A DNA stretch of 31,110 bases from Acidimicrobiaceae bacterium RAAP-2 (GTDB taxonomy: Bacteria; Actinomycetota; Acidimicrobiia; Acidimicrobiales; RAAP-2): assembly GCA_001443545.1 (NCBI GenBank), contig LMAD01000024.1, forward strand, positions 1 through 31,110, written 5' to 3'. Positions 1-7,602 of the stretch are shown one piece after another. Position 1 is the first letter of the stretch. Each line of letters begins with the position of its first letter. The notes beneath the pieces were generated by a model. That model saw only the letters and a list, made by a program, of their open reading frames with translations. It was not told the origin of the DNA and did no database searches. Position numbers and translations under genes: made by a program.

Positions 1-1
1 T

Positions 2-58
2 CAGACCCTCTACCCAGGGACCGATCTGACCCTCGTCTACTCCGTCAAAGAGACGTGA
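2..58 (+). CDS. C-terminal end of an unidentified protein (partial)
   Basis: Frame 2 is open from the window edge to a TGA at 56-58 and reads as 18 residues ending in LVYSVKET. This is too short to assign. It is in a different frame from the sulfatase-like remnant that follows and does not resemble the sulfatase segment that should precede it, so it is more likely the tail of a separate upstream gene than a frameshifted part of the same one. The real reading frame here can only be settled with the upstream sequence. Confidence 0.3.
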   Translation, partial: QTLYPGTDLTLVYSVKET

Positions 59-62
59 GGCT

Positions 63-629
63 TTGCAGCGACTTTGTGCTTACGCAAGGAGGTCTGGATT
101 CTTTCCGCAGAGCTATCACATCATTGGTCTGTGGCGAGATCCCCGACGTCCGCTTGCGGGTACGACGGTCGATCACTTCACCGAAAACGTCGACGTACTG
201 GTGACCCTCGCCGACGCGCTCGGGGTCACGGCGCCGGCCCAATGCGACGGCCGGTCGTTGACCCCATTACTGGATGGCCTCGAGGTCGAGTGGCGCGAGG
301 CCGCACACTACGAATGGGACTATCGGTATCTCTTCCTCGGCAGTGGGGTGGGCCAATGGCCCTACGACCGGACCTTGAGTCGACGGAACCTGGCGGTGTC
401 GGTGGGCACCGAGGTGGCCTACGTGCAGTTCAGCGATGGCAGCTTTCGCTGCTACGACCTGGCGTCAGACCCGACCTGGCGCACGCCCTGTCTCGACCCA
501 GACCGGATCGCGGCGGCCGCCCGAGAGCAGTTGGTGTGGCGTCAGGAGCACCTGGGGCGTGACTACACGGACATGATGCTCGGTGCCGAGCGTCGTGGTC
601 GATGGCCCGTCGCGGTCGGTGATCGCTGA
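63..629 (+). pseudogene. Sulfatase / alkaline phosphatase superfamily, 3' remnant
   Basis: The readable part (about residues 12-188 of the open frame) matches the second half of sulfatase-type hydrolases. FFPQSYHIIGLWRDPRRP resembles the 'FDQSYHIPLIVRDPR' segment of that superfamily, and DHFTENVDVLVTLADALGV followed by CDGRSLTPLLDG matches the segment after the metal site. Complete members are about 450-550 residues, and the N-terminal half with the catalytic Ser/Cys and most metal ligands is absent. Frame 3 has a stop at 27-29, and only a TTG at 63 could start it. AAGGAGGT at 86-93 looks like a ribosome site but has no usable start at the right distance. I infer a 5'-deleted remnant. A joined or misassembled upstream junction is the alternative. 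Confidence 0.6.
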
Positions 630-773
630 AGGTTTCGCCAGGGAGCGGGAGGCCGCACCGGCCCCCATCAGGTATCCGGGTCGCGACCATCGAATTTAGA
701 CGGCCCGATTGGTTGAATTAACGGGTCCGTGAACGGGTGGTGACCCCCGTGGCGTGGGCCCATCTGGTATCAA

Positions 774-787
774 TGACGATTGCGTCA
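774..787. promoter_or_regulatory. Inverted repeat upstream of the amino-acid transporter
   Basis: TGACG (774-778) and CGTCA (783-787) form a perfect 5-bp inverted repeat around ATTG, 28 bases before the ATG of the binding-protein gene. The core also contains an interleaved CAAT/ATTG pair. Its place just upstream of the first gene of a transporter operon would suit an operator, but five base pairs is short enough to arise by chance. The rest of 630-815 shows no clear promoter or terminator to me; ACGGG/CCCGT near 732-750 could form a weak hairpin without a T-run. Confidence 0.22.
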
Positions 788-815
788 CAACGGCGTAAAC
801 AGTGAGGGAGATTTC

Positions 816-1700
816 ATGCAGCGGATTTCACGCGTGCGTCAAGCACTGGTCACTGCGGGCGTCGCGACGCTCGTTCTGGCCTCGAGCACGGTCGCGGGGG
901 CGTCGTCGACCACGGGTACCTACAATGCCGCAGCGGCGAAGTTGGTTCCGGCGGCCTACAAGGGCAAAGTACTGCAGGTCGCGACGGACGCTACCTACGC
1001 GCCCGACGAGTACATGAGTGGGACGAAGATGGTTGGGTTCGACGTCAACTTGATCAACGCGATCGCGAAGACACTCGGTTTGAGGGTCAACGAGAACAAC
1101 GTCACCTTCGACAACATCATCGCCGGTATCAAGTCGGGTCACTACGTCATCGGTAACTCGTCGTTCACCGACACCAAAGCGCGCCAGGCCCAGGTCAACT
1201 TCGTTGACTACTTCCAAGCGGGCGAAGGCGTCTACGCCAAGTCGACGACGAAGCTCGGCTTCGCTGGACTGGCCAGTTTCTGTGGTCACAGCGTCGCGGT
1301 CGAGACCGGTACGGTCGAGCAGACTGATGCCCAGACCGCGGCCAAGCACTGCCCGGCGAACAAGAAGCTCAGCGTCCTGACGTTCTCGACGCAGACCGAA
1401 GCCAACGTGGCGGTCTCTTCGGGACACGTCCAGTTCGGCTTCGCGGATAGCCAGATCGCCGGCTACATCGTCGCCACGTCCAAGGGGGCGTTCAAGAACG
1501 TCGGCAAGGCCGTGAACGTTGCGCCGTACGGCATTGCGACGCCGAAGACCGCGACTGGCCTCGGGCTGGCCAAGGCGATTCAGGCGGCGTTGAAAGTGCT
1601 GATCGCCAACGGGACGTACCACGCGATTCTCGCCGGGTACGGCGTCCAGGCGGGAGCCTTGCCGGTCGGTCGGATCCAGCTCAACGGGGCGACGTCGTAG
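816..1700 (+). CDS. Amino-acid ABC transporter, substrate-binding protein
   Basis: Extracytoplasmic solute-binding protein family 3 (polar amino-acid type), 294 residues, the usual size. The ATG at 816 is chosen because GAGGGAG lies 5-6 bases upstream and it opens directly into a signal peptide: MQRISRVRQ, a hydrophobic stretch to about residue 24, then a VAGA|SS cleavage region. There is no lipobox cysteine, so the protein looks secreted rather than lipid-anchored. The mature part begins with KVLQVATDATYAPDEY and contains GFDVNLINAIAKTLGL, the typical lobe-1 signature. Two cysteines (SFCGH and KHCPA) sit in the part that often carries a disulfide in this family. It is the first gene of a transporter operon; the permease starts 39 bases after its stop. 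The substrate cannot be told from the sequence. Confidence 0.9.
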   Translation: MQRISRVRQALVTAGVATLVLASSTVAGASSTTGTYNAAAAKLVPAAYKGKVLQVATDATYAPDEYMSGTKMVGFDVNLINAIAKTLGLRVNENNVTFDNIIAGIKSGHYVIGNSSFTDTKARQAQVNFVDYFQAGEGVYAKSTTKLGFAGLASFCGHSVAVETGTVEQTDAQTAAKHCPANKKLSVLTFSTQTEANVAVSSGHVQFGFADSQIAGYIVATSKGAFKNVGKAVNVAPYGIATPKTATGLGLAKAIQAALKVLIANGTYHAILAGYGVQAGALPVGRIQLNGATS

Positions 1701-1739
1701 GGCACTACTCGTTAAGTCGGTTGTGTTAGAAACGTAATC

Positions 1740-2753
1740 ATGACTTCGGACGGGGGCGGCGCAGTGAAGGTCGTCCCCGTCCGTCACGTCGGACGGTGGA
1801 TCGCCGGCGCGGTGATGATCGTGGTGGTGGCCATGTTGGTCCACACCCTGTTATCGAAGGTCCCGAACGGTCAGACCTCGTGCCACACCGTCAACGGCCT
1901 ACGTACTTGCCACAACGTCGTGAACTGGCGCTTCAGTTGGAACATCGTCTTCCACTACTTCACGACGTCTGAGATCCTGCACGGGTTGCTCCTGACCGTC
2001 GAACTGACGATTCTGGCGATGATCATCGGTATCGTGCTCGGGATCACGATCGCCGTCATGCGCCTCTCGCCCAACCGGCTGCTTTCGTCGACGGCGTGGA
2101 GCTACACCTGGTTCTTCCGCGGGACCCCGGTGTACGTCCAATTGCTCTTCTGGTTCAACATCTCGGCGATCTACCAGTCGATGTCGATCGGCCTCCCATT
2201 CCTGAACGTGGCCTTCCTCCACATCAATACCGTCGCACTCTTCACTCCGTTTCGGGCCGCCCTGATTGGTCTGGGACTCAATGAGGGCGCGTACATGTCC
2301 GAGATCGCCCGCTCGGGCCTCATCGCCGTTGACGAAGGTCAGATCGAGGCGGCCAGCTCGCTGGGTATGACTCGTGGCCAGACCCTGCGACTCGTCGTGT
2401 TGCCCCAGGCGATGAGGGTCATCATTCCGCCGACGGGTAACGAGGTCATCTCGATGCTCAAGACGACGTCGCTGGCGAGCGCCATCTCGGTCGTCGAAGT
2501 GCTCGGCGCGGCGCAGAACATCTACGCCGCGAACTACGAGGTCATGCCCCTGCTCATCACGGCGAGCATCTGGTACCTCATCATCACGACGGTGCTCTCC
2601 ATTGGTCAGTTCTACCTGGAGCGCCACTTCGCGCGCGGCGCCCAGCGCACGCCACCGCCCACCCCGATCGCCCGACTGCGCCACGACCTGAAGGGAATCG
2701 GCTCGAAGTTCCGCACGCCGCGACCGGCGATGACCCGGGAGGTGTCCACGTGA
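1740..2753 (+). CDS. Amino-acid ABC transporter, permease
   Basis: Inner-membrane permease of the His/Glu/Gln family (HisMQ/GlnP type), 337 residues. After one N-terminal membrane helix (about 20-38) there is an external loop with cysteines at 48 and 57, then the conserved core (about 80-310). The core holds LHGLLLTVELTILAM, the WFFRGTPVYVQLLFW segment and the cytoplasmic EAA loop near 182-215 (EGAYMSEIARSG, EAASSLGM), which docks on the ATPase. Members are often about 220-250 residues, so this one has a longer N-terminus and a charged tail. The ATG at 1740 has a poor ribosome site. GTG at 1764 follows a G-rich stretch and is a possible alternative start. It overlaps the ATPase gene by 4 bases, so the two are probably translationally coupled. 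Confidence 0.9.
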   Translation: MTSDGGGAVKVVPVRHVGRWIAGAVMIVVVAMLVHTLLSKVPNGQTSCHTVNGLRTCHNVVNWRFSWNIVFHYFTTSEILHGLLLTVELTILAMIIGIVLGITIAVMRLSPNRLLSSTAWSYTWFFRGTPVYVQLLFWFNISAIYQSMSIGLPFLNVAFLHINTVALFTPFRAALIGLGLNEGAYMSEIARSGLIAVDEGQIEAASSLGMTRGQTLRLVVLPQAMRVIIPPTGNEVISMLKTTSLASAISVVEVLGAAQNIYAANYEVMPLLITASIWYLIITTVLSIGQFYLERHFARGAQRTPPPTPIARLRHDLKGIGSKFRTPRPAMTREVST

Positions 2754-3514
2754 CGACACCGATGGTAGAGGCGCGCGCCGTCTGCAAGCACTACGCCGGC
2801 GTCGAAGTGTTGAAGGGGGTGGACCTCACCGTCAACCGGGGCGAGGTCACGTGTCTGATCGGACCGTCAGGTTCCGGCAAGAGCACGTTGCTGCGATGCA
2901 TCAACCACCTGGAGAAGCACGACGCGGGTGAGCTGCTGGTCGACGGCCAGTTGGTGGGGTACGAAGCGCGCGACGGCAAGTTGTACGAGCGCAGTGACAA
3001 GCAGATCTGCGTCGAACGATCGCGCATCGGTATGGTCTTCCAACGATTTAATCTGTTCCAGCACCTCACCGTGCTCGACAACGTGACAATCGGTCAGGTG
3101 AAGGTCAAGAACGTCGCACCCGACGCCGCCGCGACCCGAGCTCGAGAGTTGCTCGCGCGAGTGGGACTCGAGGCCAAGGAGAAGAACTACCCCAGTCAAC
3201 TCTCCGGAGGTCAGCAGCAACGCGTCGCTATCGCCCGGGCGTTGGCGATGGAGCCGAAGTTGATGCTCTTCGACGAGCCCACTTCAGCGCTCGACCCCGA
3301 ACTGGTTGGCGAGGTGCTCGACGTGATGAAGGACCTCGCCCGAAGCGGCATGACCATGATCGTGGTCACCCACGAGATGGGTTTCGCCCGAGAGGTCGCC
3401 GACACGGTCTACTTCCTCGATCGCGGCATCATCGAGGAGTCGGGCGATCCGCGTCAAGTACTGAGCGCGCCGTCGTCGGAGCGACTGAAGAATTTCTTGT
3501 CGAAAGTGCTGTAG
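2750..3514 (+). CDS. Amino-acid ABC transporter, ATPase
   Basis: ATP-binding subunit of a polar amino-acid importer (GlnQ/HisP type), 254 residues. Walker A is GPSGSGKST at 38-46, the signature LSGGQQQR at 151-158, Walker B plus D-loop FDEPTSALD at 174-182, and the switch histidine is in VVTHEMGF. An insertion before the Q-loop (YEARDGKLYERSDKQ, near 71-85) is like that of HisP-type members. The GTG start at 2750 overlaps the permease stop (GTGA). It acts on the cytoplasmic face with the permease upstream. The next gene, a CoA-transferase, begins on the last base of its stop codon, which suggests the operon continues. Confidence 0.93.
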   Translation: MTTPMVEARAVCKHYAGVEVLKGVDLTVNRGEVTCLIGPSGSGKSTLLRCINHLEKHDAGELLVDGQLVGYEARDGKLYERSDKQICVERSRIGMVFQRFNLFQHLTVLDNVTIGQVKVKNVAPDAAATRARELLARVGLEAKEKNYPSQLSGGQQQRVAIARALAMEPKLMLFDEPTSALDPELVGEVLDVMKDLARSGMTMIVVTHEMGFAREVADTVYFLDRGIIEESGDPRQVLSAPSSERLKNFLSKVL

Positions 3515-4674
3515 TGCGCTGGGAGATCCACGAGTCGAACGTTGGAACCGGGCTCCCGCTCGAGGGGATACGCGTCCTCGATTTCTCGCGGGTGCTCGCC
3601 GGACCCCTCTGTGCGATGATCGCCGGCGACCTCGGCGCTGACGTGGTGAAAGTCGAAGGCCCCGACGGCGACCCGGTCCGGGCCCTCGCCCCGCCGCGCT
3701 TGGGCGATGATGCGACGTACTACTTGGCCGTGAACCGCCATCGCCGAAACGTGGTGGCGGATCTGCGAGACCCCTCACACTTCGCGGCGGTCATGGATCT
3801 GGTACGTCAAGCGGACGCGGTCGTCGAGAACTACCTGCCGAACCAACTGGCGACGCTGCAGATCCAACGCCTGCGCGACGCCAATCCCGACTGCGTGTGG
3901 GTCAGCGTCACGCCCGCGACGTCCGGCGGTCCGGTGGCCGCACAGCCTTCGTTCGACCTACTCGCCCAGGCGAGATCTGGGCTGATGGGGGTTACCGGTC
4001 GCGCCGACGGTCAACCCACCAAGGTTGGTTCGCCACTGGCCGACGTGGTGACGGGGCTGTACGCCACGGTCGGGCTCATGACTGGTCTCTACGCCCGAGC
4101 GACCGGACGAGAGGCTCGACGGTTCGAAGCCCCGCTGCTCGAATCCACGATGTCGGCGTTGATCAATCAGGCCCAGGGATTCCTGTCGGCGGGGGTCAAT
4201 CCGACGCGACTCGGGAACGACCACCCGAGTATCGCCCCGTACGGCCCGGTGGCGACCGCCGACGGGTACGTCTTGCTGGCGGTCGGCACGGACGGCCAGT
4301 ACGAGCGACTGGTCTCCGTTCTCGGCGACGCCGCCTTACGGTCGCGCGTTGAATGGGCGACGAACGCCGCTCGGGTCGCCGACCTCGCCGAGTTGCGCGC
4401 CGTGTTGGACACCATCTTCTCGAAGCGGTCGACGGACTATTGGCTGGAACATCTCTCGGCGTCCGGGATCCCGCACGGACCCATATTCGACGTCGCGGGC
4501 GCGTTCGCCCAGCCCCAAATCGTCGATGGCGACTTCGTGGGGATCATGGACACCCCGGCCGGTCCGACTCACGCCATGCGGTCACCGCTGCTCGTCGATG
4601 GTCGACGTCCGCCAATCCGTCGGGGCCCGCGTCGGCTCGGGCAAGACACCGAGGAACTACTCGGCGACGTGTAA
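3514..4674 (+). CDS. CaiB/BaiF (family III) CoA-transferase
   Basis: Family III CoA-transferase, 386 residues, close to the usual 390-420. These enzymes move CoA between carboxylic acids in the cytoplasm. Seen: N-terminal LEGIRVLDFSRVLAGPLC, then LGADVVKVEGPDGDPVR, the NVVADLRDP block, and GSPLADVVTG, in which D177 aligns with the catalytic aspartate of formyl-CoA transferase. A C-terminal GPIFDVAGAFAQPQ block follows. The start is GTG at 3514 inside TAGTG, sharing one base with the ATPase stop, so it is probably co-transcribed with the importer. I infer that the imported compound or a product of it may be handled as a CoA thioester. The actual substrate is unknown. Its last 18 bases overlap the convergent nitroreductase gene. 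Confidence 0.9.
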   Translation: MRWEIHESNVGTGLPLEGIRVLDFSRVLAGPLCAMIAGDLGADVVKVEGPDGDPVRALAPPRLGDDATYYLAVNRHRRNVVADLRDPSHFAAVMDLVRQADAVVENYLPNQLATLQIQRLRDANPDCVWVSVTPATSGGPVAAQPSFDLLAQARSGLMGVTGRADGQPTKVGSPLADVVTGLYATVGLMTGLYARATGREARRFEAPLLESTMSALINQAQGFLSAGVNPTRLGNDHPSIAPYGPVATADGYVLLAVGTDGQYERLVSVLGDAALRSRVEWATNAARVADLAELRAVLDTIFSKRSTDYWLEHLSASGIPHGPIFDVAGAFAQPQIVDGDFVGIMDTPAGPTHAMRSPLLVDGRRPPIRRGPRRLGQDTEELLGDV

Positions 4675-5346
4675 CTCGGGTCCGTCGAAGGCGTCAACGG
4701 TGGCGAACTCCGAGACGCGACGACGGGTCAATGTGGTGAGCCTTCGTTTCGGGTGACCGAGTACGACGATCGCGGCAACCGCGAACGTGGGGGGGATCCG
4801 TAACAACGTCAGGAGATCGGGTTCGTTTCGCACGGCGACCGTCGTCATGACCCCGCCGAGGTCGTGGTCTCGAGCGGCGAGGAGGATATTCCAAACGAAG
4901 GGGTAGATTGACGCGCCGCCGATGAACTGGTAGCGACCAAGGTCTCGGTCGGTCGCGGCGAGCACCGTCAAATCGGCGCAGACAACGAGCATGACCGGCA
5001 CCGTGTCCAACGTTTCGGCGAACCCGTCGGGTCGGGACGCCGCCACGGCGTCGGCGTACCTCGCCTGTGCCGCGGACCGGTCCGATTCGGAGGCCAAGGG
5101 GGAGAAGGGCACGACGCCCGCGAGGACGTGGGCGACGTAGTCGTGCCACGCGTTCAAGTAGACGTCGCGAACGAGTTGGCGAGTGCGCGAATCGTGGACG
5201 ACGATGACCCGCCACGACTGACGGTTGCCGCCCGACGGGGCGAAGCGCGCGACGTCGAGTATCGACTCGATCGTTGCGTCCGCGACGGGCTCGTCGGTGA
5301 ACTCCCGTACGGCTCCCGTCGTTCGCATCGCCACCTGGAGGTCCAC
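4657..5346 (-). CDS. Nitroreductase family protein
   Basis: FMN-dependent nitroreductase-like oxidoreductase, 229 residues from the chosen GTG. Family marks: the N-terminal MRTTGAVREFTDEPV (the R-x-F pattern that contacts the flavin phosphate), ARFAPSGGNRQSWRVIVV, and near the end GGVMTTVAVRNEPDLLTLLRIP with VLGHPKRRL. The GTG at 5346 lies 16 bases after the stop of the ABC-2 permease gene; an ATG at 5328 is an alternative start just before the conserved part. It is the last gene of a probable four-gene minus-strand operon behind a Fur-family gene. The electron acceptor and any link to the exporter are unknown. It converges on and overlaps the CoA-transferase by 18 bases. Confidence 0.85.
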   Translation of the reverse strand: MDLQVAMRTTGAVREFTDEPVADATIESILDVARFAPSGGNRQSWRVIVVHDSRTRQLVRDVYLNAWHDYVAHVLAGVVPFSPLASESDRSAAQARYADAVAASRPDGFAETLDTVPVMLVVCADLTVLAATDRDLGRYQFIGGASIYPFVWNILLAARDHDLGGVMTTVAVRNEPDLLTLLRIPPTFAVAAIVVLGHPKRRLTTLTRRRVSEFATVDAFDGPELHVAE

Positions 5347-5362
5347 GTGGAAAACCCTACCG

Positions 5363-6145
5363 TTACGCGTCGCGCCGCAGCAGCAACGCCACACCGATCA
5401 CGAGCACGATGGCGACGTAGACGATGAGCAGCAGGGTCGCGGTCCAAGCACCGAACATATCGAGCGGCGGTGTGACGGACATCATGGCGTGCCCGAGCGC
5501 CGAGGGTTCGTACCGGGAGATCGAGGTTTGCCAGCTCTGGGGCAGGACGAAGATCACGATGGGGACGATCAACAGGAGGGACGTGAAAACGCTGATCGCG
5601 GCGGACTGTTGGCGAAGGATCAGGCCGAGGCCGAATCCGAGTACGGCCAACAGGGTGAGATAGATCCCGCCCAGTGCCACCGATCGGAAAACGGATCCGC
5701 TGGAAAGCGAGGCGGTCGGCACGACACCGGAAAAGATCCGCTGGCCCATGAGGAAGGTTGCAAAGACGACGACTTCGGCGACCACCACCGTGACGCTGAC
5801 GAGCACGAGCAGTTTGGCGGCGACCACTTGGACGCGGCGCGGCGTGGCGGCGAGCGTCGTGCGAATGGAACCCGAGGCGTACTCGCTGGTGATGAAGAGG
5901 ATGCCGATGACGCCGACGGCAAATTGCGCGAAGAGCGTTCCACCGAGACTCGTCGACACCGGGTCAAAGGCCAATTTACTCAACGGGTCCATGGTCTGCC
6001 AGTGTCCGCGGATCGCGGTCGTGATCAACGCACCCAAGCCCAGGGTCAGGGCGAAGGTGACGACGTAACCCATGATCGTTGAGCGGACGGTTCGGAACTT
6101 GATCCATTCGGCGCGGGTGACCGAAGCGAGCGTGACGTCACTCAT
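5363..6145 (-). CDS. ABC-2 type transporter, permease
   Basis: Integral membrane partner of the ATPase gene upstream, 260 residues. The N-terminus (MSDVTLASVTRAEWIKFRTV) is the amphipathic 'E.xKlrt' elbow typical of ABC-2 exporters. About six membrane spans follow: near 27-47, 80-100, 125-150, 165-187, 192-212 and 238-256. A conserved ITSEYASGSIRTTL turn lies after the second span. The ATG at 6145 lies inside the end of the ATPase gene (8-base overlap), so translation is probably coupled. This class exports drugs, lipids, peptides or sodium; nothing here tells which. No accessory gene such as a lantibiotic precursor is visible nearby. Confidence 0.87.
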   Translation of the reverse strand: MSDVTLASVTRAEWIKFRTVRSTIMGYVVTFALTLGLGALITTAIRGHWQTMDPLSKLAFDPVSTSLGGTLFAQFAVGVIGILFITSEYASGSIRTTLAATPRRVQVVAAKLLVLVSVTVVVAEVVVFATFLMGQRIFSGVVPTASLSSGSVFRSVALGGIYLTLLAVLGFGLGLILRQQSAAISVFTSLLLIVPIVIFVLPQSWQTSISRYEPSALGHAMMSVTPPLDMFGAWTATLLLIVYVAIVLVIGVALLLRRDA

Positions 6146-7058
6146 GGTCGAACGGCTCCTTCTTGCTTGAATATTCGACGGCATCGGCCGTGAGGTCCAT
6201 GAAGACCTCCTCCAACGACGCGCGTTGTGGGGTGAGCTCGCTGAGTGCGATCCCTTCGGCGAGGGCCACGACCCCGACTCCTTCGGCGTCGACGCCACTG
6301 ACCGTGAGCGCGCGGTCGTTGGCCTCCTCGACGACTGCGCCACTCGCCCGCAGCGCGGTTCGCAGCGCAGCGTTGTCCGCCGAACGAACGAGCACCGAGC
6401 CACCGACGGACGCCGTCAACTGGTCAACTGAACCTTGCGTGATGAAGTGACCGCGTCCGATGACGATGATTTGGTCAGCGCTGACCGCCATCTCGCTCAT
6501 GAGGTGCGAACTGACGAAGACCGTCCGTCCCTCCATCGCGAGAGTCCGAAAGAACTCACGAATCCACCGGATTCCCTCGGGGTCCAGCCCGTTGACTGGC
6601 TCGTCAAAGAGTAAGACTTGGGGGTCGCCCAACAGGGCAGCGGCGATGCCGAGGCGCTGCGACATCCCGAGCGAGTAGCCCCCGACCTTCTTGTCGGCGA
6701 CCGAAGAGATTCCTACGAATTCGAGTACCTCCTCGACGCGCTTACGGGGAATCTGATTGGACGCCGCCAACGCACGAAGATGGTTACGAGCCGTACGGCC
6801 GGGGTGGACGGCCTTCGCGTCGAGTAGTGCGCCGACCTCGCGCAATGGTGCCTTCAGTTCACGGTAGCGGTGGCCGTTGATCGTGGCGCTACCCGACGTC
6901 GGCGCGTCGAGCCCCATGATTATCCGCATGGTCGTCGACTTACCTGATCCGTTGGGGCCGAGAAAGCCGGTGACGACGCCCGGGCGAACCTCGAAGTCGA
7001 GATCGTTGACCGCGACCGTGTCGCCGTAGCGCTTGGAGAGATGCTCGATGCGGATCAT
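6138..7058 (-). CDS. ABC-2 type transporter, ATPase
   Basis: ATP-binding subunit of an exporter of the BcrA/DrrA-like group, 306 residues, the usual length. Walker A GPNGSGKST at 34-42, a Q-loop region near GALLDAKAVHPGRTAR (an insertion typical of this group), signature SLGMSQR at 129-135, Walker B VLLFDEPVNGLDPEG at about 148-162, and switch His in SSHLMSEM. The C-terminal 90 residues (VLVRSADNAALRTAL to LEEVFMDLT) are the regulatory tail common in these ATPases. It starts 48 bases downstream of the Fur-family gene, and the permease overlaps its end. I infer that the exporter may respond to a metal or redox signal through that regulator. Confidence 0.9.
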   Translation of the reverse strand: MIRIEHLSKRYGDTVAVNDLDFEVRPGVVTGFLGPNGSGKSTTMRIIMGLDAPTSGSATINGHRYRELKAPLREVGALLDAKAVHPGRTARNHLRALAASNQIPRKRVEEVLEFVGISSVADKKVGGYSLGMSQRLGIAAALLGDPQVLLFDEPVNGLDPEGIRWIREFFRTLAMEGRTVFVSSHLMSEMAVSADQIIVIGRGHFITQGSVDQLTASVGGSVLVRSADNAALRTALRASGAVVEEANDRALTVSGVDAEGVGVVALAEGIALSELTPQRASLEEVFMDLTADAVEYSSKKEPFDHE

Positions 7059-7106
7059 GGACGCTCCGAACTTACTGACTTGTTCGCGATGCGCGCTAAG
7101 AAAGCA

Positions 7107-7550
7107 CTAAGACTCAGCGTGCGCCTCCGAGCATCGAGCGCAGAGGCCAGCGATTGCAACGTGGTGACGATCGAGTCGAAAACCAAAAGTCTTCAAGAGG
7201 TCGCCGCTGAGCGCGTCGAAGTGTCGGGCGGGGATCTCGATGGTGGCGCCGCAATTGGTACAGACGAGGTGTCCGTGCACCGCGCCGGCCAGGTGGTACA
7301 CCGTGGCCGAGTGCCCGACGTGGGCGTGCACCACGAGGTTCAATCGTTCGAACTCTTCGAGAATCCGGTACACCGTCGAAGGGCTGACATCGGGGACGAA
7401 TCGTTGCACGGCGCGAGTGATCTCGTCGGCCGTGACGTGGTCGGTCTGTTCAACGAGCACCCTCGCGACCGTGCGCTTGGCGATCGTCAGCCGCTTGCCG
7501 TCGGCTCGCAGTGCCGAGATGATGTCTTCGAGGCGCTGGTCACCGTCCAC
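7107..7550 (-). CDS. Fur-family transcriptional regulator
   Basis: Ferric-uptake-regulator family repressor, 147 residues, normal for Fur/Zur. The N-terminal winged helix spans about 1-85, with recognition helix SPSTVYRILEEFERLNLV. The dimer and metal domain has HGHLVCTNCG (H92, H94, C97, C100) and LCARC (C137, C140), the four cysteines of the structural zinc site. Whether it senses iron, zinc, manganese or peroxide cannot be decided by eye. It heads the minus-strand operon with the ABC-2 exporter and nitroreductase and is divergent from msrA with only 52 bases between, so it may control both sides. The GTG at 7550 has no ribosome site but sits 6 bases after a TAGTCT box, fitting a leaderless message. 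Confidence 0.92.
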   Translation of the reverse strand: MDGDQRLEDIISALRADGKRLTIAKRTVARVLVEQTDHVTADEITRAVQRFVPDVSPSTVYRILEEFERLNLVVHAHVGHSATVYHLAGAVHGHLVCTNCGATIEIPARHFDALSGDLLKTFGFRLDRHHVAIAGLCARCSEAHAES

Positions 7551-7556
7551 TTTCTG

Positions 7557-7562
7557 AGACTA
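7557..7562 (-). promoter_or_regulatory. -10 box of the Fur-family gene (leaderless geometry)
   Basis: On the minus strand TAGTCT ends 6 bases before the GTG start at 7550, so transcription would begin at about the start codon. No Shine-Dalgarno sequence is present before that GTG. No good -35 box is seen 17 bases upstream, which is common for actinobacterial promoters. It overlaps the msrA promoter region on the other strand. Confidence 0.45.
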
Positions 7563-7590
7563 GGCCGTCTCGAAACCCGTCGCCGACCCG

Positions 7591-7596
7591 TAATCT
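7591..7596 (+). promoter_or_regulatory. -10 box of msrA (leaderless geometry)
   Basis: TAATCT ends 6 bases before the ATG at 7603, a spacing that would put the first transcribed base at the A of the start codon. No ribosome site is visible in between. The divergent Fur-family gene has a box of the same spacing, so both genes would be transcribed from a 52-base shared region. Confidence 0.48.
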
Positions 7597-7602
7597 TCGG
7601 TA

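Noticed and set aside
828..1844. 338-residue open frame on the minus strand opposite the binding-protein gene
   Set aside because: Composition is Arg/Asp-rich antisense of a real gene; no motif recognised.
6138..7058. Lantibiotic or bacitracin self-immunity locus
   Set aside because: The ATPase resembles that group, but no precursor peptide, modification enzyme or two-component system is present around it.
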